From Tissierellaceae bacterium (GTDB lineage: Bacteria; Bacillota; Clostridia; Tissierellales; Tissierellaceae), in the NCBI GenBank assembly GCA_023229175.1, contig JALNZV010000029.1:1-21807 (forward strand): 21,807 nucleotides of DNA. The letters run 5' to 3'. Both the position numbers and the translations under genes were made by a program. The notes beneath the pieces were generated by a model. It had not been told where the DNA came from and did not search any database. It saw nothing but the letters and a program-made list of their open reading frames with translations. Below are positions 6,803-13,213 of this stretch, piece by piece (positions within the stretch are counted from its first letter, which is position 1; every line of letters begins with the position of its first letter).

Positions 6803-7129
6803 ATGGAAAATTACGAGAAATACGCTAAGATATTGAAAGCCTTGTCAGACGGCAATAGGCTGAAAATTGTCGACATATTATCTTGCGGGGAGCGATGTGC
6901 CTGCGATATTTTAGACCATTTTGAATTTACACAGCCTACACTTTCTCACCACATGAAGGTTTTGTCAGATGTGGATTTGGTTATCATAAGGAAAGAAGGC
7001 ATCTGGAATCATTATTCTTTAAATATGGATAAATACAAGGAAATTAAAAACTTTCTATTCCGCATATTTAACGAAACAGATGACTGTATATGCAAGATTT
7101 TAGATGCAGAGATATGTAAATGTAGATAA
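6803..7129 (+). CDS. arsR: ArsR-family metalloid-responsive repressor
   Basis: A 108-residue winged-helix repressor that releases its operator when As(III)/Sb(III) binds. The HTH lies at about 40-65 (TQPTLSHHMKVLSDVDLV, the classic SHHLKVLxxAGLV recognition helix). Just before it, SCGERCACDIL places Cys at 28, 32 and 34 in the helix that carries the metalloid site of E. coli ArsR (CVC). Unusually, the C-terminus carries four more Cys (95, 97, 105, 107) in CICKILDAEICKCR, a possible second site. Start ATG 6803 follows AGGAGGG; the frame is open upstream to 6653, but that part overlaps the promoter. acr3 follows after 47 nt. Confidence 0.85.
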   Translation: MENYEKYAKILKALSDGNRLKIVDILSCGERCACDILDHFEFTQPTLSHHMKVLSDVDLVIIRKEGIWNHYSLNMDKYKEIKNFLFRIFNETDDCICKILDAEICKCR

Positions 7130-7176
7130 GACTGCAATAAAAATTTAAGTCTATATATTGAAAGGATGATAGGATC

Positions 7177-8226
7177 ATGAAGGATAATAAAATTCCATCG
7201 GGAATTGGATTTTTCGAGAAATACCTCACAGTATGGGTAGGCATCTGCATGGCAATTGGAGTGGCCCTTGGAGTATATTTTCCCAGCGTGCCTAAATTCT
7301 TAGGCAGCTTTGAATATGCCAATGTGTCAATACCTGTCGCTGTACTAATATGGCTTATGATTTATCCAATGATGTTAAAAGTAGATTTCAATAGCATAAA
7401 AAGAGTTGGAGAAAGCCCAAGGGGACTCATTATAACGTGGATTACAAATTGGCTTATAAAGCCTTTTACCATGTATGGAATTGCATTGTTTTTCTTTAAT
7501 GTCGTATTTAGGGATTTCATATCTGAGGGATTGGCCAGGGACTATCTTGCAGGTGCAGTATTACTAGGTGCTGCCCCTTGCACAGCTATGGTCTTTGTGT
7601 GGAGTCACCTAACCAAGGGAGATCCTGCATACACCCTTGTGCAAGTAGCCACAAACGACCTTATAATATTAGTTGGCTTTGTACCTATTGTGGCATTTTT
7701 ATTGGGTATGAGCAATATCTCCATCCCTTGGGATACGCTATTTCTGTCAGTAGTTCTATTTGTAGTTATTCCCCTAGGAGCAGGATGGGCTTCCAGAAAG
7801 ATTATAACGGAAAGAAAAGGGATAAAATATTTTGAGAAAGAGTTTATCCCAAAATTCAGCAATATCACTATCATAGGGCTTCTATTGACACTAATTATAA
7901 TATTTTCCTTTCAGGGACAAATAATCGTCGATAATCCCCTAAATATTGCACTAATAGCAGTACCTTTGATAATCCAAACATTCCTTATATTTTTCATCGC
8001 ATATTTATGGGCAAGGGCCTGGAGATTACCCCACAATATTGCTGCCCCAGCAGGTATGATAGGTGCGTCAAATTTCTTTGAATTGGCAGTAGCTGTAGCC
8101 ATATCCTTGTTTGGCTTAGACTCTGGTGCCGCCCTTGCCACTGTTGTCGGAGTCCTGGTGGAAGTTCCAGTAATGCTCACCTTAGTCAGGATTGCCAATA
8201 AAACGACTATGTGGTTTTTTGAGTAA
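7177..8226 (+). CDS. acr3: Acr3-type arsenite efflux permease
   Basis: A ten-helix membrane carrier of the BART superfamily that exports arsenite/antimonite. Of its 349 residues, most are hydrophobic segments. Signature residues are present: Cys135 in GAAPCTAMVFVW (the essential TM4 Cys of Acr3), the following TKGDPAYTLVQVATNDLI block, and Glu329 in GVLVEVPVML of the penultimate helices, also conserved in the family. GGATGATAGG before ATG 7177 is a moderate ribosome site. It forms a two-gene operon with arsR. No arsenate reductase (arsC) follows, so the unit deals with As(III), the form expected in anaerobes, or relies on a reductase elsewhere. Confidence 0.92.
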   Translation: MKDNKIPSGIGFFEKYLTVWVGICMAIGVALGVYFPSVPKFLGSFEYANVSIPVAVLIWLMIYPMMLKVDFNSIKRVGESPRGLIITWITNWLIKPFTMYGIALFFFNVVFRDFISEGLARDYLAGAVLLGAAPCTAMVFVWSHLTKGDPAYTLVQVATNDLIILVGFVPIVAFLLGMSNISIPWDTLFLSVVLFVVIPLGAGWASRKIITERKGIKYFEKEFIPKFSNITIIGLLLTLIIIFSFQGQIIVDNPLNIALIAVPLIIQTFLIFFIAYLWARAWRLPHNIAAPAGMIGASNFFELAVAVAISLFGLDSGAALATVVGVLVEVPVMLTLVRIANKTTMWFFE

Positions 8227-8265
8227 ACAATCATATTTAAGGTAGATTTAATAGACGCTTACATT

Positions 8266-8310
8266 AAAAAAATCCTCAGGGCGAAAATACCGATATACTT
8301 TCGCGAGGAT
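8266..8310 (-). terminator. Terminator of the minus-strand nitrilase operon
   Basis: ATCCTC + GCGAAA (8272-8277, 8281-8286) pairs with TTTCGC + GAGGAT (8299-8310), with a 3-nt bulge and 12-nt loop. Read on the minus strand the stem is followed by seven T (complement of 8266-8272). On the plus strand there is no T tract, so it serves the nitrilase side best, but the hairpin could also slow read-through from acr3. Confidence 0.75.
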
Positions 8311-8383
8311 AACGACAATTATGTCATATTATGTTTCATTATTCACTTAAATAATATATGTATAATTACAAGAACATAAAAAA

Positions 8384-9298
8384 TTAATACACGCTTTTTT
8401 TGCATATCTCCTTAAAATCATTGGGAATAACTAACTGTAATGGATCAAAATCATACCTTGATTCATATATTTGCTCTAAATCTAAATCGACGGTTAGAAT
8501 ACCTTCTTCGTCAAATAAAGGGCCAGCTAAATATTCACCAGTAGGGCTGATAATAGCACTACCACCACGTTGATACCTTGAATTTTCGTTATGGGGCAAG
8601 AAGTATTTTTTAAAGCTATCATTTTTCAGCATATCTACATTTAGATAATTATTACATGAAATTACAAAACATCGACCTTCTAAAGCTATATGCTGTATAG
8701 TTGACTGCCAATGGGGACTACAATCAGCTGTAGGTGTAACGTATAAGCCAACAGATTTTGAATACATTGCAGCTCTTAAAAGAGGCATATAATTTTCCCA
8801 GCAAATAGCTGAACCCATGCGGCCATAGGGAGTTTTAATCACTGCCAGGAGTTCATCATCCCCCTCACTCCACAGTAGCTGTTCAAACCCAGTAGGTTTT
8901 AATTTCCGGTGTTTCCCAAGAAGCGAACCATCTGGACCGAAGAACAAGGTACTGCAATAGAGTCTTGCTTTGTCTCTTTCTGTTATTCCAATTACGAGAT
9001 AAATCTGATTTTCTGCAGCTATTTGGCTAAGTCTATATACTTCAGGACCATCATCTGAAATTGAATTGTCAAAATACAATTGATATAAACTTTTCCATTC
9101 ATCAGAGAATTGCGTATCTTTCAGTCCATAATTGAAAATGTCCGGGTAGCCAGGTATGAAAGATTCAGGTAAAAACACTATTTTTGCACCTGTAGCTGCA
9201 GCATCTTTGGTTAAGGACACAACCTTTTCTAGACACCCTTCCTTGTTGAAATAATCAGGCATTGCTTGAACAACAGAAACTCTAACGTATCTTTGCAT
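8384..9298 (-). CDS. Nitrilase (carbon-nitrogen hydrolase superfamily)
   Basis: A thiol hydrolase predicted to convert a nitrile to a carboxylate plus ammonia. The catalytic triad is in place: Glu45 in LPESFIPGYP, Lys132 in KHRKLKPT, Cys166 in ICWENYMPLLR. The CWENYMPL wording and PGYP after Glu45 are those of true nitrilases (branch 1), not amidases or ureidopropionases, and 304 residues is slightly short for that branch (usually 310-350). GGAGGG precedes ATG 9298. It lies 27 nt downstream of the XRE gene on the same strand and shares its promoter. The natural substrate is not evident; a link to the neighbouring purine genes is possible but unproven. Confidence 0.85.
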   Translation of the reverse strand: MQRYVRVSVVQAMPDYFNKEGCLEKVVSLTKDAAATGAKIVFLPESFIPGYPDIFNYGLKDTQFSDEWKSLYQLYFDNSISDDGPEVYRLSQIAAENQIYLVIGITERDKARLYCSTLFFGPDGSLLGKHRKLKPTGFEQLLWSEGDDELLAVIKTPYGRMGSAICWENYMPLLRAAMYSKSVGLYVTPTADCSPHWQSTIQHIALEGRCFVISCNNYLNVDMLKNDSFKKYFLPHNENSRYQRGGSAIISPTGEYLAGPLFDEEGILTVDLDLEQIYESRYDFDPLQLVIPNDFKEICKKSVY

Positions 9299-9325
9299 AA
9301 ATACCCTCCTTAATTAAACATGATG

Positions 9326-9754
9326 TCACTGCTTATCTTTGTCTGAATTCTCTAATATTGCCTTTAATGCTAATTCATACGATTTAATAGTTTGATTTTG
9401 TGCATCTATTAAATCGTTTTTGATTTTATTGATGTATTCTTCTTGTATTTCAAGCTGCTGTTCTTTTTCCTTAAGACGTGAATTAATATATTCGTCAGCC
9501 TTATCCTCAGCTGACAATTCAGGGGAAGATTGTGTCAATAAAGCTTGCAGCCTGTCCTCGCCAAATATAAGCCATTCAGCTGAAACCCCAAATTGTAAAC
9601 ATATCTTTTGTATTAAGGCAACATCAATAGTCCTTTTGTTTTTCTCATATAAATAAAGGGTCTGAGGATGTATACCTAGGGCTTCTGCAAATTCGGCCCT
9701 TGATTGTTTGCCGCGTATTTCTTTTATTCTATCACCAATATTATTCAATGACAT
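9326..9754 (-). CDS. XRE-family transcriptional regulator with coiled-coil tail
   Basis: A 142-residue DNA-binding protein. The N-terminal HTH_3 domain (about 5-62) reads IGDRIKEIRGKQSRAEFAEA, LGIHPQTLYLYEKNKRTIDV and CLQFGVSAEWLIFGE, a typical lambda-Cro/phage-repressor fold. Residues 80-140 are charged and heptad-like (KEKEQQLEIQEEYINKIKND), a likely coiled coil for oligomerisation. No known ligand-binding domain. It is the first gene of the nitrilase operon. An inverted repeat overlaps the -10 of its promoter, so autorepression is likely. Ribosome site GAAGGGA lies before ATG 9754. Confidence 0.82.
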   Translation of the reverse strand: MSLNNIGDRIKEIRGKQSRAEFAEALGIHPQTLYLYEKNKRTIDVALIQKICLQFGVSAEWLIFGEDRLQALLTQSSPELSAEDKADEYINSRLKEKEQQLEIQEEYINKIKNDLIDAQNQTIKSYELALKAILENSDKDKQ

Positions 9755-9801
9755 TCATTATCCCTTCAATATAATATAAAATGTATATTTCCCGTTTAAA
9801 A

Positions 9802-9848
9802 ATAATTACTTATGCTGTAATTATAAACAAATATATGGATTATGTCAA
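9802..9848 (-). promoter_or_regulatory. Consensus promoter and operator of the XRE-nitrilase operon
   Basis: On the minus strand TTGACA (complement of 9843-9848), exactly 17 nt, and TATAAT (complement of 9820-9825) form a perfect consensus sigma-A promoter. ATAATTAC (9802-9809) and GTAATTAT (9817-9824) form an 8-bp inverted repeat, 7 nt apart, covering the -10 and start region. It is a natural binding site for the XRE protein encoded just downstream. Confidence 0.75.
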
Positions 9849-9849
9849 G

Positions 9850-9873
9850 CGTTATAATTCTTCTGACATAACG
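9850..9873. promoter_or_regulatory. ModE-type operator between divergent promoters
   Basis: CGTTAT (9850-9855), 12 nt, ATAACG (9868-9873). This is the half-site sequence and spacing of the E. coli modA ModE operator. It starts 1 nt beyond the -35 of the minus-strand promoter and 21 nt before the first plus-strand -35, a location compatible with activation of the molybdenum hydroxylase operon. A ModE-like protein is encoded at 19165-19494. The match is seen; the function is inferred. Confidence 0.5.
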
Positions 9874-9894
9874 AAACCCTGGTAAGTAAGTCGA

Positions 9895-9968
9895 TTGACA
9901 GAAAAATGAAAATGTTTTAAAAATATTTCTTGATAAATACTTGACAAGTTAAAAAAATAGCATATAAT
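9895..9968 (+). promoter_or_regulatory. Promoter(s) of the formiminotransferase-hydroxylase operon
   Basis: The better one is TTGACA (9941-9946), 16 nt, TATAAT (9963-9968). A second TTGACA at 9895-9900 has only a poor -10 (TAAAAA, 17 nt downstream) and may be a tandem promoter. The transcript start would be near 9975, inside the ATACAATT repeats. Confidence 0.7.
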
Positions 9969-9971
9969 TAT

Positions 9972-10011
9972 ATACAATTAAGCCAATTGTATTAAAACAT
10001 ATAATACAATT
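9972..10011 (+). promoter_or_regulatory. Triple ATACAATT operator
   Basis: ATACAATT (9972-9979) and its complement AATTGTAT (9985-9992) form a dyad with a 5-nt centre; a third copy ATACAATT lies at 10004-10011. They begin just 3 nt after the TATAAT box and end before the ribosome site of the first gene, the classic place for repressor binding. The regulator is not evident in the window; the XRE protein's own putative site (ATAATTAC) is different. Confidence 0.55.
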
Positions 10012-10037
10012 GAGTAAAATATAAGGGAGATGTTAAA

Positions 10038-10988
10038 ATGGCAAGTTATATCTTACTAGACCCAAATTTTAGTGAGGGTAAAGACAAAAAGGTAATCGAT
10101 GCAATTGTAAGCCAGTTTCAGGGACTTGAAGGACTAAAGGTAATAGGATACGAACCAGATCCAGACTTTGGCCGCCTACCAGTTGAGATATTAGGAGAAC
10201 CTGAAGTAGTTAGAGAAGCACTTTTAAATGCAGTTGAGAAAGCATACGAAATGATTAACATGGAAGAATACGATGGCCATCACCCCCATATAGGTGCAGT
10301 CGATACGATAGAAATTTATCCAGCAAAGGACATTACAATTGAAGAATGTATGGAATTTGCGGAAGAACTTGGAAAAGAAATATATGAAAGATTTAACGTA
10401 CCTATTTATTTTACAGGCAAAAATGCAAGGCGTAAAGAAAATGAAGGATTGACATTCATTAGAAAAGGAAACTTTAAAGGTGCTAAAGAAGCCGTACCAA
10501 ATAACCCAGATAGAAAACCGGATATTGGTCCAGCTAAATTACATCCAACAGCAGGGGCGACAATAGTCGGAGCATTGGAACAACACGACGCGTATTTCAA
10601 CGTACTTTTAGATACTACAGATGTTTCTATAGCAAAAAAATTAGCTTCATATGTAAGGGGAAGAACAGGCGGATTTAAAAATATCCAAGGGTCAATTGGA
10701 CTTCCACAGGTACATCGTAGAACTGGAAAAGAATGCGTCGCTATTTCATGTGAAATAAGCAATCCATTGGAAACCCCAATTCATAGAGTTTACGACTTAC
10801 TTAAAAGTGAAGCTGCTAGATATGGCGTCAACGTATTAGCAGGACAAATTTGCGGTACAGTCGGAGCAGAAATTCTTGTACAAACAGCAGAGTGGTACTT
10901 ACAACTGGAAAGTATAAACGGACCATGGGATTACAAGACACAAATATTGGAAAATCATTTATTAGAGCTTGAATCAGAAAGAAAATAA
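10038..10988 (+). CDS. ftcD: Formiminotransferase (FtcD-like; probably glycine formiminotransferase)
   Basis: Transfers a formimino group to tetrahydrofolate. In purine-fermenting clostridia the donor is formiminoglycine; in histidine degradation it is formiminoglutamate. The 316 residues hold both halves of the formiminotransferase fold: PNFSEGKD at the start, GHHPHIGAVDT (His81/82, the region of the catalytic His of FTCD), then LHPTAGATIVGA and YFNVLLDTTDVSIAKKLA in the second half, ending SEAARYGVNVLAGQICGTV. It is unusually divergent: the canonical NRTVVTFVG strand is replaced by GRLPVEILG, and HPRMGATDV by HPHIGAVDT. GGGAG lies 8 nt before ATG 10038. First gene of the operon, followed by the cyclodeaminase after 46 nt. 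No hut genes are near, favouring the purine role. Confidence 0.82.
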   Translation: MASYILLDPNFSEGKDKKVIDAIVSQFQGLEGLKVIGYEPDPDFGRLPVEILGEPEVVREALLNAVEKAYEMINMEEYDGHHPHIGAVDTIEIYPAKDITIEECMEFAEELGKEIYERFNVPIYFTGKNARRKENEGLTFIRKGNFKGAKEAVPNNPDRKPDIGPAKLHPTAGATIVGALEQHDAYFNVLLDTTDVSIAKKLASYVRGRTGGFKNIQGSIGLPQVHRRTGKECVAISCEISNPLETPIHRVYDLLKSEAARYGVNVLAGQICGTVGAEILVQTAEWYLQLESINGPWDYKTQILENHLLELESERK

Positions 10989-11034
10989 ATAAAAAGTAGC
11001 TATTTTATATAAAGACAATGGAGGTATAAATCAT

Positions 11035-11661
11035 ATGTTGTCAAATCTAACAATTGAGCAATTTAGTGGAGAACTGGGATCAGATTCTCCCGCCCCAGGC
11101 GGGGGAAGTGTTTCAGCTTTGGCAGGTATGTTAGGTGCAGATTTAATAGGGATGGTATGCAGCCTGACAATTGGAAAGAAAGATTTTTCCCAATTCGATG
11201 CAGAATTAAAAGAGATATTAAAGAAAGTCAACGATTTATCAAACAAACTACGAGAAAGAATAGACCTAGACACGGAAGCCTTTAACGACGTTATGAAAGC
11301 CTTTAAATTGCCAAAAGAGACGCCGGAGGAAAAATCTATTAGAAAAGAAGCCATACAGATGGGGTACAAAAGTGCCGTACAATCGCCCCTAGACATCGGC
11401 AAGGAGTGTCTTGATGTATTGAAACTCGGCGAAAATATGCTAGGAAAATTCAATTTAAATGCAGCAAGTGACTTGGGAGTAGGAGCCGAGATGGCCTATT
11501 CAGGTCTAGAGGGTGCCATAATGAACATCGAAATAAACCTCTTGTCCATTAAAGACGAGGAATTTGTTAAAAGCATGGAAAAAGAAATAGCAGAGATGCT
11601 CAGTAGTGGGGACTGCCTTAAAGAAAAGATTTATGATCATGTAAAATCAGCTATATCATAA
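11035..11661 (+). CDS. fchA: Formimidoyltetrahydrofolate cyclodeaminase
   Basis: Converts 5-formimino-THF to 5,10-methenyl-THF and ammonia, completing the reaction started by FtcD. In purine fermenters this feeds the C1 pool and ATP formation through formyl-THF. The 208-residue helical protein opens with the family block SPAPGGGSVSALAGMLGADLI and carries DLDTEAFNDVMKAFKLPKET and NLNAASDLGVGAEMAYSGLEG, both well conserved in this enzyme. GGAGG lies 10 nt before ATG 11035. In vertebrates the two activities are fused; here they are separate adjacent genes, as in clostridia. Confidence 0.9.
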   Translation: MLSNLTIEQFSGELGSDSPAPGGGSVSALAGMLGADLIGMVCSLTIGKKDFSQFDAELKEILKKVNDLSNKLRERIDLDTEAFNDVMKAFKLPKETPEEKSIRKEAIQMGYKSAVQSPLDIGKECLDVLKLGENMLGKFNLNAASDLGVGAEMAYSGLEGAIMNIEINLLSIKDEEFVKSMEKEIAEMLSSGDCLKEKIYDHVKSAIS

Positions 11662-11671
11662 GACCTTAAAT

Positions 11672-11687
11672 TATACCTTAAGGTATA
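11672..11687. promoter_or_regulatory. 16-bp perfect palindrome between fchA and xdhB
   Basis: TATACCTTAAGGTATA is its own complement. It sits 10 nt after the fchA stop, with a direct repeat of ACCTTAA just before it (11663-11669). There is no T tract, so it may be a regulator site, an RNA processing hairpin or chance. Confidence 0.4.
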
Positions 11688-11750
11688 TAAAAATAGTGCC
11701 ATTTAAACTAAGTAAGCATTTAATCAAGTTTAATGAAAGGAGTGTTAGTT

Positions 11751-12680
11751 TTGATTCAGGACTACCTATTTCCAACGAGTGTTGAAGAGGCATTGAAGAT
11801 CTTGGTTAAGGACCCAGAAAAATCTAAGGTAATTGGGGGTGGAACTTCATTTTACATCGACGGCAAAGAATTAGCAAAGGACATAAGTTATTTCATTGAC
11901 CTGGGACAAATAAAAGAGTTAGGAGAAATCTATGAGGAAGATGGTTTTATTGTCATGGGAGCCAATACGACTTTGACCCAGTGTTCAAAGAACCCCCTAA
12001 TAAAAGAGAACTACCCAGCCTTAGTAAAAGCAAGTGCAAATCTTGGATCTACACAAATCAGAAACATGGCAACTGTAGTGGGAAATATAGTAAATGGGAA
12101 ACCCTTCTCAGATTTGGCAACTGTCTTGATGGCATTGGATGCTGTATTTACCATTGAAGATCAGGATGGAAGCCGGGAAACAAAAGTTAAAGACATGTAT
12201 CATAAGCTTGGAATATCAGCTTTAAAGGCAACTGAATTGGTGACGAAGATAAAAATACCAAAGAGGGTTCAAGGAGAGGGAAGTGCATTCCAACGTCTAG
12301 AGATTAGAGAGGGATTATCTTTTCCCGTAATCAACGTAGCTGCAAAGCTAGTAGTCGACAAAAACATAATAAAAGATGCAGTAGTAACTGCCAGTCCCTT
12401 AGCACCTGGGCCAAAGGTCATAGAGGCCATTGGAGAATTTTTAATAGGGAAGGAAGCCACAGATGACAACTTTGTAGAAGCAGGCTTATTGGCAACAAAA
12501 AGCATTAAATTCCATACAAGTCCACTAAACTGCGGAGCAATAGCAGGAGTTACATGTAAATTTGAAAACTGTCACTATTGTCTAAACCCAGTTCCGAGCA
12601 CCGCACAATATCGCCATGAAGTACTGCCTGTTCTAGTAAAGAGGTGCTTAAGCTTAGCTTTGGAAGAGATTAACGACTAA
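11751..12680 (+). CDS. xdhB: Molybdenum hydroxylase FAD-binding subunit with Cys-rich insert
   Basis: The electron-transfer flavin subunit of a three-part xanthine-dehydrogenase-family enzyme. FAD-binding motifs: IGGGTSF near 28-34 and ATVVGNIVNGKPFSDLATVLMALDA at 107-131 (family form ATVGGNIANASPAADL). The C-terminal domain ends PVPSTAQYRHEVLPVLVKR, the usual RASAEYR region. Just before it is an insert with Cys 261, 269, 274 and 277 (C-x7-C-x4-C-x2-C), which ordinary XdhB proteins lack; it could hold a [4Fe-4S] cluster or zinc. I chose TTG 11751 because AAAGGAG ends 8 nt upstream; ATG 11733 lies before that ribosome site. 309 residues, normal length plus insert. Confidence 0.88.
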   Translation: MIQDYLFPTSVEEALKILVKDPEKSKVIGGGTSFYIDGKELAKDISYFIDLGQIKELGEIYEEDGFIVMGANTTLTQCSKNPLIKENYPALVKASANLGSTQIRNMATVVGNIVNGKPFSDLATVLMALDAVFTIEDQDGSRETKVKDMYHKLGISALKATELVTKIKIPKRVQGEGSAFQRLEIREGLSFPVINVAAKLVVDKNIIKDAVVTASPLAPGPKVIEAIGEFLIGKEATDDNFVEAGLLATKSIKFHTSPLNCGAIAGVTCKFENCHYCLNPVPSTAQYRHEVLPVLVKRCLSLALEEIND

Positions 12681-12729
12681 TTACATTTATCACTTATATG
12701 TTTTTACTAACTAAGAAAGGGGAAATATT

Positions 12730-13209
12730 ATGTCTCTTAAAAAGATTTCATTTTTTTTAAATGGTGAAGCAAAGGATGTCTATGCAAATCCAGGCGATAT
12801 GTTAGTAGATGTAATCAGAGATAAATTAGGGCTTTTGGGAACTAAAGTAGGCTGCAAAACAGGAGGCTGCGGTGCATGTACAGTAATGCTAGATGGATTG
12901 GCAGTAAACTCCTGTATGATTCCCGTTGGAAAAGTAGCTGGAAAATCAGTTGTAACCATAGAGGGAGTAGCTGAAAACAATGAACTTCACCCAATACAAG
13001 AAGCTATGATGGAAGACGGAGCAGTTCAATGCGGTTACTGTACTCCAGGCATTATAGTCTCTGCAAAGGCTCTATTTGACGAAAACCCAAATCCAGATTC
13101 TGAAGATATACATCGAGCCTTGGAAGGAAACATATGTAGATGTACGGGATATATTAAAGTTGAAGAAGCCATAGTCAAGGCTGCTTCAAACATAAGGAAG
13201 GAGGGCTAG
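12730..13209 (+). CDS. xdhC: Molybdenum hydroxylase [2Fe-2S] subunit
   Basis: A 159-residue iron-sulfur subunit that carries electrons from the Mo site to FAD. The plant-ferredoxin-type N-terminal domain binds one [2Fe-2S] through Cys 42, 47, 50 and 62 (CKTGGCGACTV...SC). The helical C-terminal domain binds the second through Cys 101, 104, 136 and 138 (CGYCTPG and CRC). All eight ligands are present. AAAGGGG lies 8 nt before ATG 12730. It precedes the Mo subunit by 4 nt, so they are probably translationally coupled. Confidence 0.95.
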   Translation: MSLKKISFFLNGEAKDVYANPGDMLVDVIRDKLGLLGTKVGCKTGGCGACTVMLDGLAVNSCMIPVGKVAGKSVVTIEGVAENNELHPIQEAMMEDGAVQCGYCTPGIIVSAKALFDENPNPDSEDIHRALEGNICRCTGYIKVEEAIVKAASNIRKEG

Positions 13210-13213
13210 TTGA

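Noticed and set aside
7578..7835. Alternative plus-strand frame inside acr3.
   Set aside because: It is out of frame with a confident transporter and has no family features.
8291..8314. A third ModE-like match, CGATAT-N12-ATAACG (11 of 12 bases).
   Set aside because: It lies inside the terminator between convergent genes, away from any promoter. It is kept as a reminder that 11/12 matches arise by chance here.
9874..10037. Looked for a purine or molybdenum-cofactor riboswitch before the purine operon.
   Set aside because: Only 60-70 nt separate the promoter from the start codon and they are filled by ATACAATT boxes; no riboswitch core was recognised.
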